Shown here one piece after another: positions 23,914 through 30,859 of a stretch of DNA of 30,859 nucleotides (within the stretch, counting starts at the first letter, position 1; every line of letters starts with the position of its first letter). Under the pieces are notes generated by a model. It was given only the letters and a program-made list of their open reading frames with translations, searched no databases and was not told where the DNA came from. The position numbers and the translations under genes are program-made. The stretch is taken from positions 1-30,859 of the forward strand of contig CAYPZL010000054.1 in the NCBI GenBank assembly GCA_964415045.1, read 5' to 3'. This DNA comes from CAYPZL01 sp964415045 (GTDB taxonomy: Bacteria; Planctomycetota; Phycisphaerae; Sedimentisphaerales; Anaerobacaceae).

Positions 23914-24366
23914 ATGGCGTCCGAGGCGCCGATCCGATCATCGATTGTCCTGGAGAGTAAGCCCTCTTCTCTGGCAGAGCCGTGCCGGCAGATTCTCGCG
24001 GCGCTGGAGGAGAAGGGTTTCAGTCAGGACGACACGTTCGCCGTGCACCTGGCTCTGGAGGAGGCGTTTCTCAACGCCGTCAAACACGGCAATAAAATGG
24101 ACCCCAGCAAGAAGGTGACCCTCGAGTATCTGGTCGACGAAGAGAAGATTGAGGTCAAAATGGCTGACGAAGGGCCGGGATTCAATCCCGAGGACATTCC
24201 GGACCCCCGTACGGGCGAGAATCTCTACCGGCCGGAAGGTCGCGGGCTTCTGCTGATAAACGCCTATATGCACGTTGCCGAATACAATGAGCGGGGCAAC
24301 AGCTTGCGCATGATTCGATACAAGAACAAGCCTGTTTCAAAGCGCTGCAATGCCGGTTTGGCCTGA
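23914..24366 (+). CDS. anti-sigma regulatory kinase, HATPase_c (RsbW/SpoIIAB-like)
   Basis: The 150-residue protein is a GHKL-fold serine kinase domain. The N box is EEAFLNAVKHGN (49-60), the G1 box is DEGPGF (85-90), and the G2 region is GRGLLLI (109-115); together they form the ATP site. Relatives bind and inhibit a sigma factor or other partner and phosphorylate an STAS antagonist such as the one encoded just upstream. A GGAAAGG ribosome site precedes the ATG. A short C-terminal tail (KPVSKRCNAGLA) lies beyond the domain. It is likely co-transcribed with the STAS gene, though the 116-base spacer leaves room for processing or a second promoter. Confidence 0.92.
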   Translation: MASEAPIRSSIVLESKPSSLAEPCRQILAALEEKGFSQDDTFAVHLALEEAFLNAVKHGNKMDPSKKVTLEYLVDEEKIEVKMADEGPGFNPEDIPDPRTGENLYRPEGRGLLLINAYMHVAEYNERGNSLRMIRYKNKPVSKRCNAGLA

Positions 24367-24644
24367 CGGCGGCGACTCGGGAGGCAGCCGTCCCGCGGCG
24401 GCGCGGCGCGCCGGGCGGAGGACAAGTTTGTATTCGCGCTTCGGCGCCGGAGAATAACCCCCCGCCATTTAAGCTTTTTCGGTACGTCTGATAACCTCTC
24501 CCGGTTCGCGGCAATCCCTCCGTTGGTCGGCCCGGAGGGTGCAAATCCCCTCATATCGACAAACACTCCCAAAGTTCCGGCAGAGTCCGGCCGAAATTCG
24601 GTCTGTCATTCAGTTTTCGCCTGTGCCGTAAAGGAGCCGGTTGT
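24367..24644. other. spacer between HATPase gene and the third protein of the cluster
   Basis: These 278 bases are GC-rich at the left. They include a hairpin (CCCTCCG 24516-24522 with CGGAGGG 24533-24539, 10-base loop) followed by TGCAAATCCCC. No T run follows, no promoter is clear, and no gene is supported. Confidence 0.45.
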
Positions 24645-25112
24645 ATGGATACTTATGATGCGATGTTCTCCGCCAGCTATATCCTCAACGAACGAATCGC
24701 TCGTCAGCTCTTTGAAGTCCTGCCGGAGGGGGCTCCCGTTGTGGCGATCATCGACCGCCAGGGGAACTGCTGGCCGAGCGATTCCGAGGAGTTTGCCCGC
24801 GTCAACCTCGACGAAGCCGTCCTTCATGACCTGCGAACCAAGGTGGACGACGGTATGGAACCGGCGGTCGTCCAACTCGCCGATGTGAGTGTGACGGCGA
24901 TACAATTGGCGACCGAGCAGACCAACTGCGGGTATGTGGTCGTTGTCTTACCCCGGAACGACACGAAGGCCCCGACGGAAGCAGACCTCGTCGAAACGCT
25001 GCTCAGCCAGATTACCCTCGTCGCCCGCCTCATTGAAACCAATAGCCTTCTCACGCAGGCGCGGACGGAACCGTACAACGCGTATCGGGCCAGTGCATGC
25101 CTTGTGAATTGA
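24645..25112 (+). CDS. unrecognised 155-residue protein next to the partner-switching genes
   Basis: I do not recognise a named family. The middle has an alternating beta pattern (APVVAIIDRQGNCWPSD at about 30-46, then AVVQLADVSVTAIQLATEQTNCGYVVVVLPR) and ends with a long amphipathic helix (EADLVETLLSQITLVARLIETNSLLTQA, about 112-139). This layout recalls a small PAS- or GAF-like sensor followed by a signalling helix, but it is only an impression. No signal peptide or membrane segment is present. AAGGAG at 24631-24636, eight bases ahead of the ATG, is a strong ribosome site. It is in the same direction as the STAS and HATPase genes and 278 bases after them, so it may be their input component (inference). 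Confidence 0.75.
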   Translation: MDTYDAMFSASYILNERIARQLFEVLPEGAPVVAIIDRQGNCWPSDSEEFARVNLDEAVLHDLRTKVDDGMEPAVVQLADVSVTAIQLATEQTNCGYVVVVLPRNDTKAPTEADLVETLLSQITLVARLIETNSLLTQARTEPYNAYRASACLVN

Positions 25113-25173
25113 AAACATCCGGGCCGGCGATTGTCACGGTGCCTGTCTCCAGTCTCTCCTCGCGTGCCTCCGT

Positions 25174-25215
25174 CTCGGACCCCGTGCGCGGTTTTTGAAT
25201 TGCCTCGGACCCCGT
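25174..25215. repeat. 12-base direct repeat overlapping a promoter
   Basis: CTCGGACCCCGT occurs at 25174-25185 and again at 25204-25215, exactly 30 bases (about three DNA turns) apart. The second copy overlaps the -35/spacer of the promoter at 25200-25227, suggesting paired binding sites for a regulator. Confidence 0.6.
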
Positions 25216-25227
25216 CTGTGCTATAAT
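25200..25227 (+). promoter_or_regulatory. promoter of the GH10-like gene
   Basis: A perfect TATAAT (25222-25227) is preceded by TGC (25219-25221), an extended -10. A moderate -35, TTGCCT (25200-25205), lies 16 bases upstream of the hexamer. The gene starts about 70 bases downstream. Confidence 0.65.
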
Positions 25228-25297
25228 CCCCTGAACGCGCTTGGCGTGCGTCGGCAGCGGCCGGAATCGAAATCATTGTGTTGAGTTGAGGGCGTTT

Positions 25298-26773
25298 GTG
25301 AAGTTTCGGGTTTTCAAAGACAGCAAAGTCGTGGACAAATTCGGGCTCTACGGAGCCTATCTGTTTGGTACGGACGGTATCAGCGTCCGGCGAGCCAAGA
25401 TCGTTTTCAAGAATGGTTTGGTGGAATGCATCCGACCGAACATGGAAACTGCGGGCCTGGCCTTACTCTGGCCCATCGAAGGCTTCGGCAAGATTTTGCT
25501 GCCCACGACGTGCCTGCCCGAAAGGAAGCGACCGTACAGTCTCAACGTTGAGATCGCCCGGGCCAAGCTGATGCAGATCACCAACCGGCGGGAGGACTGG
25601 TCGTTTTTTGACGGTGTTGAGGGGATGGAAGCGATTTCCAAACAGTCGCAGGAACTGTTCATCGACGCCATCCAGAACATCCACGACGAGGCGAAGGCTT
25701 CTCGCCTGGCGGACGAGGCCCTCCGGAAGGCGATGGTGTATTCCGAGAAGCTGGCGGTTCGGCAAGGCAAATCGCTCTTCGACAAACGGTGCCGCAGTCA
25801 CGGTTTCGGCCGGGGCTGTCTGGGTTGTCGGATCGACCCGCGCCTGATGACAAAACCCCAGTACCTCGATAGGCTGTTGGAGTCTTTTTCTTCCGTCACG
25901 ATTCCCACGAATTGGGCGCAGATGGAGCCGCGCAAGGGGCGTTTCGATTTTTCGGTCGTCGATCAGTGCATCACGATGTTGGCCAAACGCAAGGTCCTGA
26001 TCGGGGCCGGACCGCTCTTGCGCTTTGCGGAAGACAGCTTGCCGCCGTGGCTCCTCAAATCCGGCGTCGGATTCGAGAAAATGCGCGAACTGGCGTATCA
26101 GTTTGTCTCGAAGGTGGTGGCACGCTACGCCAACGTGGTCCACCGCTGGTACGTGATCAGCGGCCTGAACGTGTTCAATCAGTTCAATTTCAATTTCGAG
26201 CAGATTTTGGAAATGACGCGGGCCGCAACCATGGCGGTCCGCAGTGCCGGCAGCCGGGCCGTCAAAATCATCGAGGTCAGCCATCCGTGGGGCGAGTACT
26301 ACGCCACTACGCCCAACAGCATCCCTCCCTTTGTCTACATGGATATGTTGGTCCAGAGCGGGACCAATTTTGACGCGTTTGGGTTGCAGATGCGGTTCGG
26401 CAAGGACGAGACGGGAATGCACCTCAGGGATATGATGCAGATATCGTCCATTCTGGACTGCTTCGCGGTGGTGGCCAAGCCGCTGCACATCACCGATGTC
26501 GAGATTCCCAGCGAGAACGGAGAGGGCAAATTCGACGGTCGCGTTGCCGGCGTGTGGCACCGAAAGTGGGATCAGACCCGGCAAAGCCAGTGGCTCAGCC
26601 GGTTTTATAAAGTCGCGCTGAGCAAACCCTTCGTGGAGGCGGTCAACTGTGGTCGTTTTGCCGACGGAGACGACGACACGATCGCTCACAGCGGACTGCT
26701 GGCCCAGGACTTGGCTCCAAAGGAGTCGCTTAAGGCGATCAAGCGGCTCCAGGCGTCCATGTTCAAGCGATAG
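25298..26773 (+). CDS. GH10-like (xylanase fold) protein lacking canonical catalytic glutamates
   Basis: The 491-residue protein starts at GTG 25298, with GAGGG at 25288-25292. Residues 1-175 form an N-terminal region of unknown type. Residues about 180-485 follow the GH10 barrel pattern: SFSSVTIPTNWAQMEPRKGRFDFSVVDQCI (about 196-225) is the typical strand-3 block, and PPWLL follows. Where GH10 has the acid/base W-D-x-x-N-E, this reads WYVISGLN (284-291). Where it has the nucleophile T-E-x-D, it reads TDVE (399-402). Both catalytic Glu therefore seem replaced, so it may be a binding or structural paralogue, or use other residues. No signal peptide is visible, which is odd for a xylan enzyme. 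The promoter has a perfect -10 and flanking direct repeats. Confidence 0.78.
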   Translation: MKFRVFKDSKVVDKFGLYGAYLFGTDGISVRRAKIVFKNGLVECIRPNMETAGLALLWPIEGFGKILLPTTCLPERKRPYSLNVEIARAKLMQITNRREDWSFFDGVEGMEAISKQSQELFIDAIQNIHDEAKASRLADEALRKAMVYSEKLAVRQGKSLFDKRCRSHGFGRGCLGCRIDPRLMTKPQYLDRLLESFSSVTIPTNWAQMEPRKGRFDFSVVDQCITMLAKRKVLIGAGPLLRFAEDSLPPWLLKSGVGFEKMRELAYQFVSKVVARYANVVHRWYVISGLNVFNQFNFNFEQILEMTRAATMAVRSAGSRAVKIIEVSHPWGEYYATTPNSIPPFVYMDMLVQSGTNFDAFGLQMRFGKDETGMHLRDMMQISSILDCFAVVAKPLHITDVEIPSENGEGKFDGRVAGVWHRKWDQTRQSQWLSRFYKVALSKPFVEAVNCGRFADGDDDTIAHSGLLAQDLAPKESLKAIKRLQASMFKR

Positions 26774-26804
26774 AGGCACGTATCCAGCGTGACAGGGGAG
26801 TGTT

Positions 26805-27218
26805 GTGAAGTCGGACGTTTTGACTTCCGATCGTGGTGCGGAGGACAGGCTCACCCAATCGAGCGCATTTGCCGTGGCTGTATTTGCCTGCGCGGTTCTC
26901 GCGGGCGTCTGGGTCCCGGGCATGTCCCGCGAGGGGCCGGGCGTTCTCCAGCCTGCCGTGGACGAGAAGGTCAATCCCAACGAGGCCGCATCCGTCAGTC
27001 TGGCCAGACTCCCGGGCATCGGATGGGTGCGGGCCGCGATGATCGTGGCCTACCGGGAGCGGTTCGCTCAGGAAAACGGGCGAGCGACCGCGTTTCGCCG
27101 GCCCGAAGACCTGGCCGTCATCAGGGGCATTGGGCCCGCAACGGTCGAGAAAATGCGTCCCTGGCTGCGATTTGACGCCTCCGCTGGCAGGGACACGGGG
27201 GACGGCGAGCGACCTTGA
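26805..27218 (+). CDS. membrane-anchored ComEA-type helix-hairpin-helix protein
   Basis: The 137-residue protein has one hydrophobic segment at about 21-38 that should anchor it in the membrane. A helix-hairpin-helix domain of the ComEA type follows: VNPNEAASVSLARLPGIGWVRAAMIV (56-81) is the first hairpin and LAVIRGIGPATVEKMRPWL (103-121) the second. ComEA-like proteins bind DNA outside the membrane during uptake, but many single-copy homologues have no proven competence role. The start is GTG 26805, with GGGGAG at 26794-26799. It follows the GH10-like gene by 31 bases and probably shares its transcript. No other competence gene is in the window. Confidence 0.85.
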   Translation: MKSDVLTSDRGAEDRLTQSSAFAVAVFACAVLAGVWVPGMSREGPGVLQPAVDEKVNPNEAASVSLARLPGIGWVRAAMIVAYRERFAQENGRATAFRRPEDLAVIRGIGPATVEKMRPWLRFDASAGRDTGDGERP

Positions 27219-27527
27219 CAACCCGCGGGGGCGCCGGGCCTCTAAGCGACGCGGGTCGGCATCGGATCTTGCGGGCCGGTCCACCGAGGGGCACATGTCC
27301 CGCCCAAGCCTGCACAAGGTCCGTGGTGCTGTGCAAAGTTCACATCCACGCACACGCATCCAATGACGTGGAAGCGAAACAAACAAGTGAAACGACAGGC
27401 AAACTTTCCGCAATTGACTCGATTGTTGGATTTTTGTTAGAATGGGGGAAATAAGATTGGAATACGTCCGACATGGGGTATGTGCGGCGGAGGGATCTCT
27501 TAGCGGACCATTGGTTCGAAAGTGAGG
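27219..27527. other. intergenic region before the CotH/LTD gene
   Basis: About 310 bases. The left part is GC-rich without clear structure. The right part contains a strong promoter at 27414-27443 and a leader of about 80 bases. Confidence 0.5.
27414..27443 (+). promoter_or_regulatory. promoter of the CotH/LTD gene
   Basis: TTGACT (27414-27419) and TAGAAT (27438-27443), each one mismatch from consensus, are 18 bases apart in an AT-rich patch. Confidence 0.65.
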
Positions 27528-30500
27528 ATGAAGGTGAACGTATCTGGCAGCATCATGCGCGTGATCGTGTTATCGATGTGTCTCCTGGGAGCGGCGGGCG
27601 TGCAGGCGACGGAGATTCCCATCGTTATCAACGAGTTTCTCGCCTCCAATGCCGAGTATATGGCGGATCCGCAGGGGCAGTACGACGACTGGGTGGAGTT
27701 GCACAACCTCGGCGCAGAGCCGGTCGACGTGGGCGGCTTGTACCTGACGGACAACCTGGACGTGCCGGCAAAATGGCAAATCCCCCCGGACAACCCCGCC
27801 CTGACGACCATCCCGGCAGGGGGATTTCTCCTTATCTGGGCGGATAACGACCTGGCGGACCCGGGTCTGCACGCCTCCTTTCTCCTCAGCGCCGGCGGCG
27901 AGGAACTCGCTCTTGTGGACGTCGACGGCGTGACCCTGATAGACAGCATCCGCTTCGGCCAGCAGATTACGGATGTTTCCTACGGGCGCTTCCCCGACGG
28001 TTCGGATACCTGGTCCCAGATGATGTTCCCCACGCCGGGCGGACCGAACATCCGCGTTTTCCAGGGAGTGGCCGCCGAGCCCCGGATTAGTCCCGATCAT
28101 GGTTTCGGTGACGGCCCGATCACGGTGAGCATTGCCTGCGACACGCCTGATGTCACGATCTACTACACCACCGACGGCAGCTCGCCCTACACCTGGGACA
28201 GCGCGCGTCCCAGCTCCTCGGCGGCGGTCTACCAGGGGCCTCTCCGGATCAGTCGGACCACCTGCCTGAGAGCGACGGCCGTGAAACTCGGATGGAGGCC
28301 TTCCCCTATTGAAACGAGGACGTACATCTTCGTGGAGGATGTGATTCACCAATCGCCGAACGGTGAGCCGCCCGGCCCCGCGTGGCCCTCCGGCAGCGTC
28401 AACGGCCAGGTCATTGATTACGGCATGGACCCGGACGTTGTCAACGACGTCCGTTACAAGGATCTGATGGACGATGCGTTGCTCGCCATTCCGTCGATCT
28501 CCCTTGTCACGGACCTCGGGAATCTGTTCGATTCCAAGTCCGGCATCTACGTCAACGCGCGCAGGCAGGGCCAGGCGTGGGAGCGTCCCACATCGGTCGA
28601 GCTGATCTATCCGGACGGGACCGAGGGTTTCCAGGTGGACGCGGGCCTGCGCATCCGTGGCGGATACAGTCGCAGCGGCAACAACCCGAAGCACGCATTT
28701 CGGCTGTTCTTCCGCACCGAGTACGGCATGTCCAAACTCCGATACCCGCTCTTTGGTGACGAAGGCGTGGACGAATTCGAGAATATCGATCTGCGCACCA
28801 GCCAGAACTACTCGTGGAGCTTCGAGGGAGGCAACCGCGACACGTTTGTGCGCGAAGTCTTCTCGCGCGACACCCAGCGAGACATGGGCCAGGCGTACAC
28901 GCGGAGCCGCTACTATCACCTCTACGTCAACGGGCACTACTGGGGGCTCTTCCAGACCCAGGAGCGATCCGAGGCCTCCTATGCCGAGACCTATTTTGGC
29001 GAGGCGAAAGAGGACTACGATGTGATCAAGTCCCGCGCCGGCAACGGCGGCTACGACATCGAGGCCACGGACGGCGACCTCGAGGCCTGGCGCGAGCTCT
29101 GGGAGGCCACCGGCGCCGGCTTCGACAACGATGAGATCTATTACCGCGTGCAGGGCCTCAACCCCGACGGCACCCCCAACCGGCAGTGTCCGAAGTTGCT
29201 CGACATCGACAACCTGATCGATTACATGCTCTGCACCTATTACGTGGGCGATCCGGACGGTCCCGTCAGTGCCTGGGCCCGCGTCGCCAACAACTTCTAC
29301 GCCATCTATAACCGCGTTCGCCCTGATGGATTCGTGTTCTTCCGGCACGACGCCGAGCACTCGTTGTACGATGTGCATGAGTCCCGGCTCTTCGCTCCCA
29401 CGACCCTTGCCGTGGGTAGCACGTTCAACAAATCCAATCCTCTCTGGCTGCACACGCATCTGATCGTGCATCCGGAGTATCGGATGCGTTTCGCCGACCG
29501 TCTCTACAAGTACTTCTTCAACGATGGCTTGCTCACGCCGCAGCCGTGCATCGACCGGTTCATGGCACGCGCGGCTGAAATCGACACGGCCATCATCGCC
29601 GAGTCCGCCCGATGGGGAGATGCCAAGCGTTCCCGGCCCCGAACGAGGGACGATGACTGGCTGCCGGACATCAATGGGATGGTCGCCAACTACTTCCCAC
29701 GTCGGACGGGGATTGTGCTCGATCAATTCAAGGGGCAGGGCTGGTACCCGAGTGTGAATCCGCCCACCTTCAGCCCGGCCGGCGGCTACGTGCCGCGTGC
29801 GGCCAGCCTGGAAATGCAGGCCTCCGGCGACATCTACTACACCCTGGACGGCACAGACCCCCGCCTCCCGGAAAAGCCGACCGCCACCGTGGCAACTCAC
29901 GAGCTCGTGGCCCTGAACGCCCCGAAGCGAGTCTTCGTGGCGACAAGCGACATTGGCGACGCCTGGAGGGACGATCAGGCGTTCGATGATTCAAGCTGGA
30001 GGCTCGTCACCGGCAGCCCCGGCGGCGTCGGATATGAACGAAGCTCGGGCTATCAATCGCTCATCAGCCTGGACGTCGTCGATCAGATGTATGGCCAAGC
30101 GACGGGGTGCTACCTTCGTATTCCGTTCACCCTGGATCGAGATCCCGCACAGTTCAACGTCATGGTGCTCAACGTCCGGTACGATGACGGCTTCGTCGCC
30201 TACCTCAATGGCGTGGAGATCGAACGGACCCTGTTCAACGGCACTCCGCGCTGGGATTCCGCGGCATCGGGCAACCATGAGGCCGATGCCGCCGAACCGT
30301 TCTTTGTCAGCGAACACACCGACTTGCTTCGCCAGGGGGACAATATCCTGGCAATCCACGCCATGAACGTCTCAAGCACAAGCTCCGACTTCATTATCCA
30401 GGCGTCGCTGGAGGCCGGAGAGAGTACCGCTCCCGAAGGCGGCGGCGTCACTGAGACTGCAACGAAATACGTGGATCCGGTGGTGCTGCAGCGGAGCACC

Positions 30501-30859
30501 TGCGTCGAGGCACGAGTGCTCAGCGGCCGGACCTGGAGTGCGCTGAAGGAGGCGGTGTTTGCCGTGGGGCCGGTGGCTGAGAGTTTGCGGATCAGCGAGA
30601 TTATGTATCATCCGGCCGATACCGGCAGTTCCGACGATCCGAACACCGAGTACGTCGAGCTGACCAACATCGGCGGTGAGACGGTCGATCTCAATTTGGT
30701 GAAGTTCGTCAATGGGATCGACTTCACATTCGACAGCTTCGAGCTGGCGCCGGGCGACTATTGTCTCGTCGTCAAGGATGTCACGGCCTTCGAGGGCAAG
30801 TACGGGGGCGGCTTCAATATCGCCGGGCAGTATTCGGGCAGCCTCAACAATGCCGGCGA
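27528..30859 (+). CDS. large secreted LTD-CotH-LTD multidomain protein (3' end outside the window)
   Basis: The frame is open from the ATG at 27528 to the window edge (1110 codons seen). A signal peptide (about 10-26, ending GVQA) is followed by a lamin-tail domain (about 31-150, IVINEFLASNAEYMADPQGQYDDWVELHN), then a chitobiase-C-terminal-like segment (YYTTDGSSPYT, about 185-268). A CotH-kinase-like domain follows (about 315-658), with LRIRGGYSRSG, YYHLYVNGHYWGLFQTQERSE and FFRHDAEHSLYD. After it come a second chitobiase-like segment (YYTLDGTDPR, about 745-790), a galactose-binding-like region (about 803-964) and a second lamin-tail domain (RISEIMYHPADTGSSDDPNTEYVELTN, from about 1020). CotH proteins can phosphorylate proteins with ATP; the secreted bacterial LTD-CotH forms are uncharacterised. 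The ribosome site near 27523 is weak. Such proteins are typical of Planctomycetota. Confidence 0.85.
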   Translation, partial: MKVNVSGSIMRVIVLSMCLLGAAGVQATEIPIVINEFLASNAEYMADPQGQYDDWVELHNLGAEPVDVGGLYLTDNLDVPAKWQIPPDNPALTTIPAGGFLLIWADNDLADPGLHASFLLSAGGEELALVDVDGVTLIDSIRFGQQITDVSYGRFPDGSDTWSQMMFPTPGGPNIRVFQGVAAEPRISPDHGFGDGPITVSIACDTPDVTIYYTTDGSSPYTWDSARPSSSAAVYQGPLRISRTTCLRATAVKLGWRPSPIETRTYIFVEDVIHQSPNGEPPGPAWPSGSVNGQVIDYGMDPDVVNDVRYKDLMDDALLAIPSISLVTDLGNLFDSKSGIYVNARRQGQAWERPTSVELIYPDGTEGFQVDAGLRIRGGYSRSGNNPKHAFRLFFRTEYGMSKLRYPLFGDEGVDEFENIDLRTSQNYSWSFEGGNRDTFVREVFSRDTQRDMGQAYTRSRYYHLYVNGHYWGLFQTQERSEASYAETYFGEAKEDYDVIKSRAGNGGYDIEATDGDLEAWRELWEATGAGFDNDEIYYRVQGLNPDGTPNRQCPKLLDIDNLIDYMLCTYYVGDPDGPVSAWARVANNFYAIYNRVRPDGFVFFRHDAEHSLYDVHESRLFAPTTLAVGSTFNKSNPLWLHTHLIVHPEYRMRFADRLYKYFFNDGLLTPQPCIDRFMARAAEIDTAIIAESARWGDAKRSRPRTRDDDWLPDINGMVANYFPRRTGIVLDQFKGQGWYPSVNPPTFSPAGGYVPRAASLEMQASGDIYYTLDGTDPRLPEKPTATVATHELVALNAPKRVFVATSDIGDAWRDDQAFDDSSWRLVTGSPGGVGYERSSGYQSLISLDVVDQMYGQATGCYLRIPFTLDRDPAQFNVMVLNVRYDDGFVAYLNGVEIERTLFNGTPRWDSAASGNHEADAAEPFFVSEHTDLLRQGDNILAIHAMNVSSTSSDFIIQASLEAGESTAPEGGGVTETATKYVDPVVLQRSTCVEARVLSGRTWSALKEAVFAVGPVAESLRISEIMYHPADTGSSDDPNTEYVELTNIGGETVDLNLVKFVNGIDFTFDSFELAPGDYCLVVKDVTAFEGKYGGGFNIAGQYSGSLNNAG

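Noticed and set aside
24500..24560. Resemblance to a c-di-GMP riboswitch or a tRNA T-arm (GGCAA and GTGCAAATCCC)
   Set aside because: The second riboswitch hairpin, the tetraloop receptor and the tRNA acceptor and anticodon stems are all missing.
25463..27019. 518-codon open frame on the minus strand
   Set aside because: Antisense to the GH10-like gene, with composition typical of a shadow frame.
27570..29900. 776-codon open frame on the minus strand
   Set aside because: Antisense to the CotH/LTD gene, whose domains are unmistakable.
1..30859. CRISPR arrays, insertion sequences, tRNA and rRNA genes
   Set aside because: No regularly spaced repeats, transposase motifs, cloverleaf or rRNA sequence were found by reading.

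Overview
The window looks like chromosomal DNA from an uncultured Planctomycetota bacterium, probably Phycisphaerae-like. This is inferred from gene content, since no rRNA or tRNA is present. The pointers are sialidase-type glycosidases, a DUF6807 protein, a CotH/lamin-tail-domain exoprotein, a sigma factor with a membrane tail, a partner-switching module and a high-GC genome with long spacers. I see no CRISPR array, transposase, phage gene or replication origin.

Layout. At 1-546 is the end of a broken sialidase-like gene. A secreted DUF6807 protein follows (811-1734), then an unrecognised membrane protein on the minus strand (1854-3404). At 3823-4635 is an FAD oxidoreductase that lacks its last third, next to a Gfo/Idh/MocA dehydrogenase on the minus strand. 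A hairpin-rich gap precedes a sigma factor with predicted transmembrane segments in its C-terminal tail. This gene converges on a small LuxR-type regulator, which is itself divergent from an orphan protein (8021-8854). At 9337-12087 a GH57-like domain is fused to a GT5 glycogen synthase, followed by a cold-shock protein with a clear promoter and terminator.

From 19092 down to 13692 six genes lie on the minus strand: a double zinc-ribbon protein, a two-domain sialidase (ATGA-coupled to it), a 24-residue membrane microprotein too short for usual gene finding, LemA, an M48 membrane protease with a zinc-ribbon tail, and a coiled-coil membrane protein. Together they look like an envelope/proteostasis unit.

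From 19904 to 22270 an amidohydrolase-fold protein with apparently lost metal ligands is coupled to a sodium-dependent NSS transporter. MazG-like and cysteine-free Rrf2 genes follow on the minus strand. At 23429-25112 an STAS antagonist, an RsbW-like kinase and an unrecognised third protein form a probable stress-response partner-switching set. After that come a GH10-like protein without obvious catalytic glutamates, a membrane-anchored ComEA-type helix-hairpin-helix protein, and the first 1110 codons of a large secreted LTD-CotH-LTD protein that runs off the window.

Most confident: the GH57-GT5 fusion, M48, LemA, NSS, cold-shock, STAS/HATPase and CotH calls. Least certain: functions of the orphan proteins, promoter calls and the structured intergenic elements.
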